This document shows, piece after piece, positions 1 to 5,466 of a stretch of DNA of 5,491 bases. The position numbers and the translations under genes were made by a program. Numbering within the stretch: position 1 is the stretch's first letter; each line of letters begins with the position of its first letter. A model generated the notes under the pieces. It ran no database searches. It was given only the letters and a program-made list of their open reading frames with translations, and was not told the DNA's origin. The stretch lies in NCBI GenBank assembly GCA_902158735.1, contig CABGHG010000120.1, positions 1-5,491 on the forward strand, written 5' to 3'. The stretch is from Candidatus Methanolliviera sp. GoM_oil. GTDB lineage: Archaea > Halobacteriota > Methanoliparia > Methanoliparales > Methanoliparaceae.

Positions 1-1
1 C

Positions 2-49
2 ATCTTTGTGATAGCGTTCATTGTCATACTGATACTTCGGTGGATGTGA
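2..49 (+). CDS. Possible C-terminus of a membrane protein (partial, cut by the window edge)
   Basis: From base 2 the plus strand reads IFVIAFIVILILRWM and then a TGA stop at 47-49. Twelve hydrophobic residues followed by Arg-Trp look like a terminal transmembrane segment with a short charged tail. A T-rich stretch follows about 28 bp after the stop, as expected at the 3' end of an archaeal transcript, and the gene would converge on the minus-strand CoA operon. Only 15 codons are visible, so no family can be named. The minus strand is also open here in two frames, for example one giving SHPPKYQYDNERYHKD, so this reading is a preference and not a certainty. Confidence 0.4.
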   Translation: MFVIAFIVILILRWM

Positions 50-76
50 ATCGTCGGCGGAAAATAGACCAGCGTC

Positions 77-102
77 TTTATTTTTTTCTTTTTTCTTTTT
101 AT
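77..102 (+). terminator. T-rich tract, candidate archaeal terminator for a plus-strand gene
   Basis: The plus strand carries runs of 8, 6 and 5 T interrupted by single C or A bases between 79 and 102. Archaeal RNA polymerase terminates at oligo-U tracts without needing a hairpin, so this fits termination of a transcript arriving from the left edge. For the minus-strand CoA operon, which ends at 103, the same stretch is A-rich RNA and would not act in this way. I see no separate terminator for that operon before the edge. Confidence 0.4.
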
Positions 103-792
103 TTATAACTGAAGGTCCGATATTCTTTCTATCCTCTTTACGACGAAGTTGAGTGTGTCTATAAGTATCTCTCCTTTGTTATAGTCCTTGGTTATTTCAA
201 TCAGTTCCCTCCTGCTCTTTTCCCTTAATTTATTAAATATTTCTTCGATAGTGGAAAAAAATCTGACGACGCTGTCCAGGATTACGACATCCATCTCTTT
301 AAGATCATTTGAAAATATCTTCAACCCGAAATAGATCTTTCTTCCATTAAAATCCCTAAAGATTTTGTTCTTTCCATGAACGATCAACAGATCTGTATCC
401 ATACGTTCCTTTGGCTCGATCCCCTCTTTCATCGGAGAGAGACTCAAACGTCCAACCAATCTTTCTCTAACTTCAGATAAATCTTCTCCGATATAGACGG
501 AGAGCCCGAGCGCTCCACAGATTTTTTTTATTTCACTCGCCGCAAGTGCGATACAAACGCCATCCAGAACGATCATTGGATTCTTAGAAAGAAGGATATA
601 TGAGACGGCGACCTTTGTAGATCTGTACGCCTCTTCTATCGTTCTCTCCCCGATGAGGTAATCAACCGCCTCCTCTCTGCCGAACTCTATAAGCGCCCCT
701 TCATCTAAGATCCCCTCTTCATAAGCTTCTATCAGTCTCTCTCTTGTGATGAGAGAAGCATACCTTGGGTGGGATTTTGGAATCTCAGTCAT
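103..792 (-). CDS. 4-phosphopantoate--beta-alanine ligase (archaeal phosphopantothenate synthetase, DUF137 family), divergent
   Basis: Likely joins 4-phosphopantoate with beta-alanine, using ATP, to make 4'-phosphopantothenate in the cytoplasm. The N-terminal half is recognisable: IPKSHPRYASL (residues 4-14), then GREEAVDYLIGERTI (38-52; the family usually has GRGEAFDYLIGE), then an alpha/beta segment (72-101) aligning with the NGN-VAAL region. The tail VVILDSVVRFF (169-179) matches the usual IVDNIVRA. The middle is odd. The family's NLFYRT-ER motif, the PGLEHERGKV segment and the PLEDGDRTEALV...IDLNPLSR stretch are not evident. At 229 residues it is about 30 shorter than typical members as I recall them. 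It starts 11 bp after the pantoate kinase stop, with purine-rich AAAAGAAG before the ATG, and is last in the CoA operon. Family assignment is firm, helped by context; retained activity is inferred. Confidence 0.85.
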   Translation of the reverse strand: MTEIPKSHPRYASLITRERLIEAYEEGILDEGALIEFGREEAVDYLIGERTIEEAYRSTKVAVSYILLSKNPMIVLDGVCIALAASEIKKICGALGLSVYIGEDLSEVRERLVGRLSLSPMKEGIEPKERMDTDLLIVHGKNKIFRDFNGRKIYFGLKIFSNDLKEMDVVILDSVVRFFSTIEEIFNKLREKSRRELIEITKDYNKGEILIDTLNFVVKRIERISDLQL

Positions 793-803
793 CTTCTTTT
801 AAA

Positions 804-1673
804 TTACATTATATGGGCATGTTCAAACGTTATCTCCGTCTCCTCCAACTCCCCAAAATCCTTTAAAGACGCATAATTTCCGATCGCAAAGACCGTCTCT
901 CCGAGCATCGCCATGCTTGCGAGACCGCCGTTGTTTCTAACTTCCTCAATTGCATCCATCACTCTACCTGTGGCAAGTCCGGTCTCGCATGAAAATTCAT
1001 AAGAGAGGTTCATGAAGTTTTCGAGTGTCGGCTTCTTCAGGAGACCCTTCAGCTTCTTAAGTCCCGCCTCGTTTATTCTATTCATCATTTTATCGTCCCC
1101 GAGAATTTCTCTTGTCGAAACCTCCCCAAAGAAGACATATCCAACCTTTGTAGGCTCAACCGGTACTATATCGAATGATCCATAATTTATAGATCCTCCT
1201 CTCTTTCTGACTACCAGCCCGCCACCGATGGTGATCGCGTCCGCGTCGCCCAAACCCGTCTTCTTCTCCACCTCTGCAACGTGGACCACCTCAGAAATTT
1301 CTTTAAATGTTAGATTTTTTTTATATAAGTGGTTTATAGCGATAGCAGTGCTCATCGCTCCCGAAGCGCTGGCTCCAAAACCTCCCATCAGTGGAACAGC
1401 GAAACTGGAGCTCACGGTTACACCCTCGTCTTCCAATATCTTTGAGAGAACGGCATCTGTTGTCCTTGCGGTCTCTTCCTTCCCATTTATAAAAATTTTC
1501 TTGCTCAAAGATCTTCGATTTTTCGGTACTGCCTTTTCAACGGTGGTAAGACAGCCTGCTTCAAGAACGATTCCGGCGCCCCTCGATCCCTTCTTCCTTG
1601 GATCGTCGGAGTTCTCCGTTGTGAAAAATCCTGTTATGTGAGCGGGAGAATATGCCATGCACCTAGAAATCAT
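804..1673 (-). CDS. Pantoate kinase (GHMP kinase family, archaeal CoA pathway)
   Basis: Phosphorylates pantoate with ATP to 4-phosphopantoate, the substrate of the ligase encoded just downstream. GHMP-kinase landmarks are present: SPAHITGFF near the N-terminus (residues 9-17), the glycine/serine-rich phosphate-binding loop PLMGGFGASASGAMS (94-108), an AEVEKKTGLGDADA segment (133-146) that probably supplies acidic catalytic residues, and a C-terminal ASMAMLGETVFAIG motif (252-265). The length of 289 is usual for the family. The first ATG at 1673 overlaps the coaBC stop as ATGA, suggesting translational coupling. A second in-frame ATG at 1658 (Met6) has AGGTG just before it and would put SPAHITGFF nearer the N-terminus, so the true start is undecided. 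Residues 50-57 (PKNRRSLS) are encoded by a copy of the palindromic repeat also found in tnpB. Confidence 0.92.
   Translation of the reverse strand: MISRCMAYSPAHITGFFTTENSDDPRKKGSRGAGIVLEAGCLTTVEKAVPKNRRSLSKKIFINGKEETARTTDAVLSKILEDEGVTVSSSFAVPLMGGFGASASGAMSTAIAINHLYKKNLTFKEISEVVHVAEVEKKTGLGDADAITIGGGLVVRKRGGSINYGSFDIVPVEPTKVGYVFFGEVSTREILGDDKMMNRINEAGLKKLKGLLKKPTLENFMNLSYEFSCETGLATGRVMDAIEEVRNNGGLASMAMLGETVFAIGNYASLKDFGELEETEITFEHAHIM
1503..1530 (-). repeat. Single, partly decayed copy of a palindromic repeat inside the pantoate kinase gene
   Basis: The minus strand here contains AAAAATCGAAGAT (1523 to 1511), identical over 13 bases to plus-strand 4316-4328 inside tnpB. Aligned from a shared AGT start over 28 bases, I count 22 matches by eye. 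The hairpin layout is the same: a GAA loop between arms GAAAAATC and GATCTTTG, with most stem positions still pairing. It is read in frame as part of VPKNRRSLSK, in what looks like a loop between two beta strands (TTVEKA and KIFINGKE). Unlike in tnpB, the strand carrying GAA here is the coding strand. Shared descent is inferred from similarity. Confidence 0.5.
1660..1664 (-). promoter_or_regulatory. Shine-Dalgarno-like AGGTG before the second ATG of pantoate kinase
   Basis: On the minus strand AGGTG is followed by C and then ATG (1658-1656). AGGTG matches the core complementary to the archaeal 16S rRNA 3' end, though the spacing is short. It lies downstream of the first ATG (1673), so if used it selects a 284-residue product. 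Confidence 0.4.
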
Positions 1674-2902
1674 TTAAGAACCCTGGATAAACTCGTGATG
1701 ATCTTCTCCGCTATGATCTTTTTAGCACCTTTGACGTGATCTATCTCGTCTTTATCCTTTATGATATAAACCTCATTATCCGGCGTACCCATCCCCCCCT
1801 TGCCGACGTCATTTGCCACGATGAGCTCCATTCCCACCTTTTCCTTCTTTTCAAGTGATCTTTTTATCAATTCTTCCCTGCTCACGTTCGTCTCCGCTTT
1901 GAATCCAACGACAACCAGATCCAAAAACTTCTTTTTGACGTCTTCGATGAGTTTTTTCGTTGGGATCAACCTGATCAAAATATCGCTCCCCGAAGAGATC
2001 TTCGTATCGGCCGTCTCCACCTTGTAGTCTGATATTGCCGCTGCGCTGATCAAACAATCATATCTCTCTCTCTTGAGTTCTCTCATTACTGCGTCGTACA
2101 TCTCTTCGCCACTTTCCACCCTTATCTCACTGATCCCAAGCGTGTCTATCTCCCTATTATGCACAAGCATCACATCTGCACCTTGCCTGAAACACTCCTT
2201 TGCAAGTTCTTTCCCAGTCTTCCCTGACGCTCTGTTGGTCAATATCCTTATCGGATCGATAGGTTCCGCTGTTGCTCCGCTTGTTATGAGTACCCTCTTT
2301 CCCTTCAGTATCTTCTTGGAGAGTATATGCTCCACATGAAGAACGATCTCATCCACCTTTGCTATCTTTGCCTTTTCCTCCCCTATTCTCGGCCCTATGA
2401 ATGTCACGCCCAAATCTTTCAACCTCTCGATGTTCTCGAGCAGGATCGGATTTTGATACATAGATTCGTGCATCGCAGGAACGATGGCAATAGGGATCTT
2501 AGATCCAAAAGCGGTTGTAGCGAAGAGAGTGATCGTGGTATCGCTTATCCCGTATGCTATTTTACTTATCGTGTTTGAGGTGGCAGGTGCTATTAAAAAT
2601 ATATCGGCTTCTCCTTCCATTCCCAAAAATTCGACGTGCTCAATTTTTCCGACCAATCTTTCAATTACATCGTGACCTGATGCATAATGGAGCGTGTACG
2701 GATGAATAATATTCTTTGCGGCATCTGTCATAACTATATAGACATCTGCACCATATCTTATCAGCTCTCTACACAGTTCGACCACTCTTACTGCCGCAAC
2801 ACTTCCAGTCACACCGACGACGATCTTTTTACCGAGTAAGGACTTACTCTTTGTGCCCTTGATCCTCAATGTTGGATGAAAGCCACGATCATATTCGTTC
2901 AT
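1670..2902 (-). CDS. coaBC: Bifunctional phosphopantothenoylcysteine decarboxylase / phosphopantothenate--cysteine ligase
   Basis: Joins cysteine to 4'-phosphopantothenate (CoaB), then decarboxylates the product to 4'-phosphopantetheine (CoaC, FMN-dependent). CoaC half: KKIVVGVTGSVAAV (25-38) is the flavin-fold start, His89 in EHVEF is the likely catalytic histidine, APATSNTISKIAYGISD (105-121) is the FMN/oligomer segment, and PAMHESMY (142-149) is the PxMNxxMW-type motif, with His where bacterial enzymes have Asn. CoaB half: RVLITSGATAEPIDPIR (203-219), NRASGKTG (223-230), ISAAAISDYKV (285-295), VVGFKAET (331-338) and LIVANDVGKGGMG (360-372). The usual bacterial flap cysteine after the CoaC motif is absent, and GPRIGEEKAKIA stands there. 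The 410-residue length is normal. It begins 49 bp after ychF and overlaps pantoate kinase by 4 bp. No good Shine-Dalgarno precedes the ATG, which would fit a leaderless start from its own promoter. Confidence 0.95.
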   Translation of the reverse strand: MNEYDRGFHPTLRIKGTKSKSLLGKKIVVGVTGSVAAVRVVELCRELIRYGADVYIVMTDAAKNIIHPYTLHYASGHDVIERLVGKIEHVEFLGMEGEADIFLIAPATSNTISKIAYGISDTTITLFATTAFGSKIPIAIVPAMHESMYQNPILLENIERLKDLGVTFIGPRIGEEKAKIAKVDEIVLHVEHILSKKILKGKRVLITSGATAEPIDPIRILTNRASGKTGKELAKECFRQGADVMLVHNREIDTLGISEIRVESGEEMYDAVMRELKRERYDCLISAAAISDYKVETADTKISSGSDILIRLIPTKKLIEDVKKKFLDLVVVGFKAETNVSREELIKRSLEKKEKVGMELIVANDVGKGGMGTPDNEVYIIKDKDEIDHVKGAKKIIAEKIITSLSRVLK

Positions 2903-2906
2903 AAAC

Positions 2907-2941
2907 TTAATTTGAATTAAACCCCCTTATTAATGTTAATA
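2907..2941 (-). promoter_or_regulatory. Candidate coaBC promoter region with two AT-rich palindromes
   Basis: The 49-bp gap holds two palindromes of the same build, each with 6-bp arms around a TG centre on the plus strand: TTAATT-TG-AATTAA (2907-2920) and TATTAA-TG-TTAATA (2928-2941). Their centres are 21 bp apart, close to two helical turns, with a C5 tract between them. On the minus strand ATTAATAA lies roughly 25-33 bases before the coaBC ATG, the position expected for an archaeal TATA box if the transcript is leaderless. A role as operator for the CoA operon is inferred; such AT-rich palindromes can also arise by chance. Confidence 0.35.
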
Positions 2942-2951
2942 TTCACCTCGT

Positions 2952-4130
2952 TTACCTTGAGGAGACGATCTTTATGATCTCATTCTCCTTCAATTCGTAG
3001 TCTTCTCCCAACCTCATCTTCTTTCTCGCATCTATCGCGAATAAAAATCCATCTCCAATATCGCTGTGAACCTGATATGCCAGATCTTTGGCTTTAGATC
3101 CTTTCTTCAATAAAAACGCGTCTGGAAGGACGTTTCCATCTTTGTCCGTACACTTTTTCTCGTTTTCCACGGGATATACAACAATCATCTTCAAAAGATC
3201 AAAAACTGCGGTATTTATGACATTTTGAACGCCGGTTCCACCCTTTTCTTTCATCATGTTTTTTATGTATTCTAACGCGTCCAACTGTTTTTTATTAATT
3301 CTCTTATCATCCACGATCTCAAAATCTTCATCCCCAGGTATATATCTTATGAAATCATTTTTCTCTGCCATCCTCAACGCAAGTTCGCCCGCCGCACTCG
3401 TTAAGATAACTTTGTATCCCTTCTCATCGAGCCTCTCCAACCTCGACAAATTTTCTTCCGGTGCTATGTCCATCTTATTCGCTGCAATGATTATCGGCTT
3501 ACTCCTCTTTATGACCGTCTCAGAAAAAAGCCTTAAATCGTCCTCTTTCCATGAAGAAGTTTTTTCTGGGAGTTCTGTATCATCTATCGAACGTTTTATC
3601 GCCTGTTCACTGACACCGAGGCCCGCGAGCTTCTCCGCTAAAACCTTCATCCCATCGCTCTGAATTTTTCTCGAAGTTCTGCCCCAATCCCTCTTTATTA
3701 TTCCATAGAACCACATCGATAGCTCTCTCTCGATGAAATCCACCTCTTTTAAGGGATCATAAGATCCAATCTCAACGGTGTTTCCCCCCTCATCTGTTGA
3801 ACCCGATGCATCCACCACATCTATTATCACGTCTGCCTGTCTTAAATTATCCAGGAACTCATTCCCAAGACCTTTTCCAAGGTGCGCATCAGGGACCAGG
3901 CCGGCCACATCTATCATCTCCACCGGAACAAATCTAAATCCATTCTTACAATTTCCGCACTTCTCGTCCATTTCGACGCATGGGCAGACGCTTCTCGCAA
4001 AAGCGATCCCATGATTTGCGTCTATCGTGGTGAATGGATAGCTGGCTATCTCGACGTTGGCAAGCGTAGAAGATTTGAAAAAAGTCGATTTTCCACCGTT
4101 TGGCTTTCCGGCCAAACCTATTTTGATCAT
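2952..4130 (-). CDS. ychF: YchF/OLA1-family GTPase, archaeal type, with C-terminal TGS domain
   Basis: A translation-associated P-loop GTPase of the Obg superfamily, as in the archaeal PH0525-like proteins; its exact task is not settled. With numbering from the ATG at 4130, the motifs are G1 GKPNGGKST (8-16), switch YPFTT (32-36), G3 DVAG (74-77), G4 NKMD (218-221), a G5-like TSAAG (244-248) and a TGS domain over the last 80 or so residues. The canonical NKMD predicts GTP preference, unlike the NxxE of ATP-using bacterial YchF and human OLA1. A Cys cluster CPC...CGNC (49-61) just before G3 is typical of archaeal members and may bind metal. I prefer the ATG at 4130 (392 residues) over an upstream GTG at 4139, because that GTG lies in AGTGAT, a good ribosome-binding sequence for the ATG. 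It lies just upstream of the CoA operon and may be cotranscribed with it. Confidence 0.93.
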   Translation of the reverse strand: MIKIGLAGKPNGGKSTFFKSSTLANVEIASYPFTTIDANHGIAFARSVCPCVEMDEKCGNCKNGFRFVPVEMIDVAGLVPDAHLGKGLGNEFLDNLRQADVIIDVVDASGSTDEGGNTVEIGSYDPLKEVDFIERELSMWFYGIIKRDWGRTSRKIQSDGMKVLAEKLAGLGVSEQAIKRSIDDTELPEKTSSWKEDDLRLFSETVIKRSKPIIIAANKMDIAPEENLSRLERLDEKGYKVILTSAAGELALRMAEKNDFIRYIPGDEDFEIVDDKRINKKQLDALEYIKNMMKEKGGTGVQNVINTAVFDLLKMIVVYPVENEKKCTDKDGNVLPDAFLLKKGSKAKDLAYQVHSDIGDGFLFAIDARKKMRLGEDYELKENEIIKIVSSR

Positions 4131-4134
4131 AGTA

Positions 4135-4140
4135 ATCACT
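4135..4140 (-). promoter_or_regulatory. Ribosome binding site that decides the ychF start
   Basis: The minus strand reads AGTGAT, then TACT, then ATG. GTGAT complements the 16S rRNA 3' end (AGGTGAT core), and its spacing to the ATG at 4130 is suitable. It contains the in-frame GTG at 4139 that would otherwise add three residues (M-I-T) to the protein. Confidence 0.5.
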
Positions 4141-4169
4141 TTTTAGATTTCAACAGATTAGGCTATGAA

Positions 4170-4192
4170 ATTTGATAAAAATGTCATCAAAT
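4170..4192. promoter_or_regulatory. Inverted repeat between tnpB and ychF; possible operator, promoter element or transposon-end hairpin
   Basis: ATTTGAT (4170-4176) and ATCAAAT (4186-4192) are perfect inverted repeats around a 9-base centre. On the minus strand the centre and right arm give TTTTTATC, which could be a TATA-like element about 45-50 bases before the ychF ATG. Equally, IS200/IS605 elements carry subterminal hairpins near their right end, and this one lies 18-40 bases beyond the tnpB stop. The sequence alone does not separate the two readings. Nothing else is evident in this intergenic gap. Confidence 0.35.
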
Positions 4193-4308
4193 CTCTTTAT
4201 CAGATATAATTAAACTAAACATCTTAATGGATGTAGCCCTACACCCTCTATCTCGTCCGCTCTAACTTTCGCAAAAGCTTTCGGGATTGCTTTCTTAATT
4301 ATATTTAA
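4170..4308 (-). ncRNA. Likely location of the TnpB guide RNA (omegaRNA/reRNA) at the 3' end of tnpB
   Basis: TnpB nucleases use a guide RNA made from the 3' end of their own gene plus the right end of the element. This interval covers the last 99 bases of tnpB, which encode the conserved EGVGLHPLR tail, and the adjoining downstream bases. Visible structure includes a 5-bp stem ACATC/GATGT around six bases (4219-4234) spanning the last codons, and the 7-bp inverted repeat at 4170-4192. The boundaries are guesses because I cannot identify the right end of the element. Confidence 0.3.
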
Positions 4309-5466
4309 AGTCCTCAAAAATCGAAGATTTTTGGGATACGGAAATCGAAGATTTCCGACTACACCTTGGACGTCTGCATTTATGATTATTCCTTTGGCCG
4401 ATCTGAATAATCCACGTTTAAACCGTTTCCCCAAATATTGATCGTGATGCTCTACCGATTCGCCATCTAAAAAGCTGCACCTTGATGTATGCGATTCTTC
4501 CTGTAAGATAACGTTTATCCCTTTCTCTTCTGCTTTATACTTTATCTGATTTATCAGCATGTAAAAAGGTATCTGAACGAAGTTTTGATTATTCTTCTTA
4601 CCGATATTAGCATTCTGCTTCCAATCTTCGTTATTCCCGATAACTAAAGTTCCAATATCTTTTTTAACGCAATAATCAATGATAAACCTGCTTACCTTAT
4701 GCATAAGGTCTTTAATCTTCCGATTACGCTTATCAAATAGCTTTTTAGATTTTTTACCTGTTTTTATCTTCTGACTTTCGTATATCCTCTGTATTCTTCC
4801 CATCTCTTTATTGTAGAACTGATTTATCGACTTACAAATCCCACCCTTAACAACAATTGGTTTCTCTCCAATGTTATTTCCTACAGTTACGAGATTTCTA
4901 ACACCTAAATCAATTCCACATATTTTGTTTTCGTCTAAATCTTCTGGATCCGCCTCCTTTTCATATACAATTTCAAGAGCATATCCAACACCTTTTGGAA
5001 TTAATCTAACTTCTCTTAAATTAGTTTCTTTATCCAATCTCGTCTTTACGTCCAATCTGAGCATCTTAGGGAATTTGAGATTTCCATCTTCTTTGATCTT
5101 ACACTGTTGGTTCGTTAAAACTAAAATATGCTCTGCATCTTTCTTTTTATATTTTGGTAGTTTTGGTCTTGCTTTAAACTTCTCTGGCTCTTTCTTCCAT
5201 ACTTTTATCGCCTTAAAAAACGATTTCCAAGATTTATCTAATAATCGGAGAATTTGCTGAGCTGTTTGAGCAGGTAAAGATTTGTAGTTCTTCGATTCTT
5301 TTAATTCTTTATTTAACTCATAGAATCTTATCCATCTTCCAGTTTTGAAGAACTCTTGCCTGATAAGATAATTGGCTTCATTATAGAGATTTTTGGATAA
5401 ATGACAGAGAGAACTGATATTTTCATCAGATCTCATCCATATCTGCTCTGTTCTTCTAAATCTCAT
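4210..5466 (-). CDS. tnpB: TnpB, RNA-guided nuclease of IS200/IS605-type elements (OrfB family)
   Basis: A transposon-encoded nuclease guided by RNA from its own 3' end, related to Cas12. The N-terminal segment LYNEANYLIRQEF (27-39) and LPAQTAQQILRLLDKSWKSFF (64-84) are typical of one OrfB lineage. RuvC-I is GIDLGVRNLVTVG with Asp186, and RuvC-III is INADVQG with Asp365. The usual RuvC-II Glu is not in its place: TLVIGNNEDWKQ (273-284) has Gly277. QEESHTS (322-328) offers a substitute Glu323/324. The C-terminal zinc-finger CxxC pairs are missing; SRCSFLDGE stands there. Residues 370-386 form an insertion of about 17 residues made of palindromic repeats. It is AT-richer than its neighbours (21 G+C of 60 at 4681-4740, against 26 of 60 at 1861-1920), consistent with a mobile gene. 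No tnpA is visible. The start is fixed by an in-frame TAG directly before the ATG. Confidence 0.93.
   Translation of the reverse strand: MRFRRTEQIWMRSDENISSLCHLSKNLYNEANYLIRQEFFKTGRWIRFYELNKELKESKNYKSLPAQTAQQILRLLDKSWKSFFKAIKVWKKEPEKFKARPKLPKYKKKDAEHILVLTNQQCKIKEDGNLKFPKMLRLDVKTRLDKETNLREVRLIPKGVGYALEIVYEKEADPEDLDENKICGIDLGVRNLVTVGNNIGEKPIVVKGGICKSINQFYNKEMGRIQRIYESQKIKTGKKSKKLFDKRNRKIKDLMHKVSRFIIDYCVKKDIGTLVIGNNEDWKQNANIGKKNNQNFVQIPFYMLINQIKYKAEEKGINVILQEESHTSRCSFLDGESVEHHDQYLGKRFKRGLFRSAKGIIINADVQGVVGNLRFPYPKNLRFLRTLNIIKKAIPKAFAKVRADEIEGVGLHPLRCLV
4309..4360 (-). repeat. In-frame tandem double-hairpin palindromic insertion in tnpB
   Basis: Two hairpins, each with a perfect 8-bp stem and a GAA loop (plus strand), lie in tandem: CAAAAATC/GATTTTTG at 4315-4333 and CGGAAATC/GATTTCCG at 4339-4357. 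The 13-base core AAATCGAAGATTT recurs exactly 24 bases apart. The second and third pairs of the stem are A-T, A-T in one and G-C, G-C in the other, so pairing is preserved by paired changes. The block is bounded by AGTC (4309-4312) and its complement GACT (4357-4360). Read as protein it gives GNLRFPYPKNLRFLRT (371-386), with an 8-codon period that keeps the frame. Removing about 17 codons would restore the usual NADVQG-x-LNI join after RuvC-III. Confidence 0.8.

Noticed and set aside
77..102. Terminator for the minus-strand CoA operon
   Set aside because: On the minus strand this tract is A-rich, whereas archaeal termination uses U-rich RNA, so it suits a plus-strand transcript.
1228..1641. 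Long plus-strand open frame (137 codons) across the pantoate kinase gene
   Set aside because: It lies wholly antisense to a clearly recognised GHMP kinase, has low-complexity Ser/Phe/Pro-rich content and no family features.
1991..2004. CGAAGA-GA-TCTTCG palindrome in coaBC as another copy of the repeat
   Set aside because: It lacks the A-rich outer arms and GAA loop of the tnpB hairpins and encodes the expected TKISSG segment of the CoaB domain, so chance is enough.
2943..2948. AGGTGA after ychF as the ribosome binding site for coaBC
   Set aside because: It lies about 40 bases before the coaBC ATG with no ATG, GTG or TTG start at a suitable distance, and the frame behind it meets a stop quickly.
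3256..3663. Plus-strand open frame (135 codons) opposite ychF
   Set aside because: It is antisense to conserved GTPase motifs, and its Ser/Leu/Phe-rich composition is typical of a shadow of a charged protein.
4871..5260. Plus-strand open frame (129 codons) opposite tnpB
   Set aside because: It overlaps the RuvC-I and N-terminal coding region of TnpB and shows no recognisable domain.
4210..5466. A CRISPR effector (Cas12) instead of a transposon TnpB
   Set aside because: The length of 418 residues, the OrfB N-terminal motifs and the absence of any repeat-spacer array fit TnpB. The only tandem repeat is the two-copy palindrome inside the gene.
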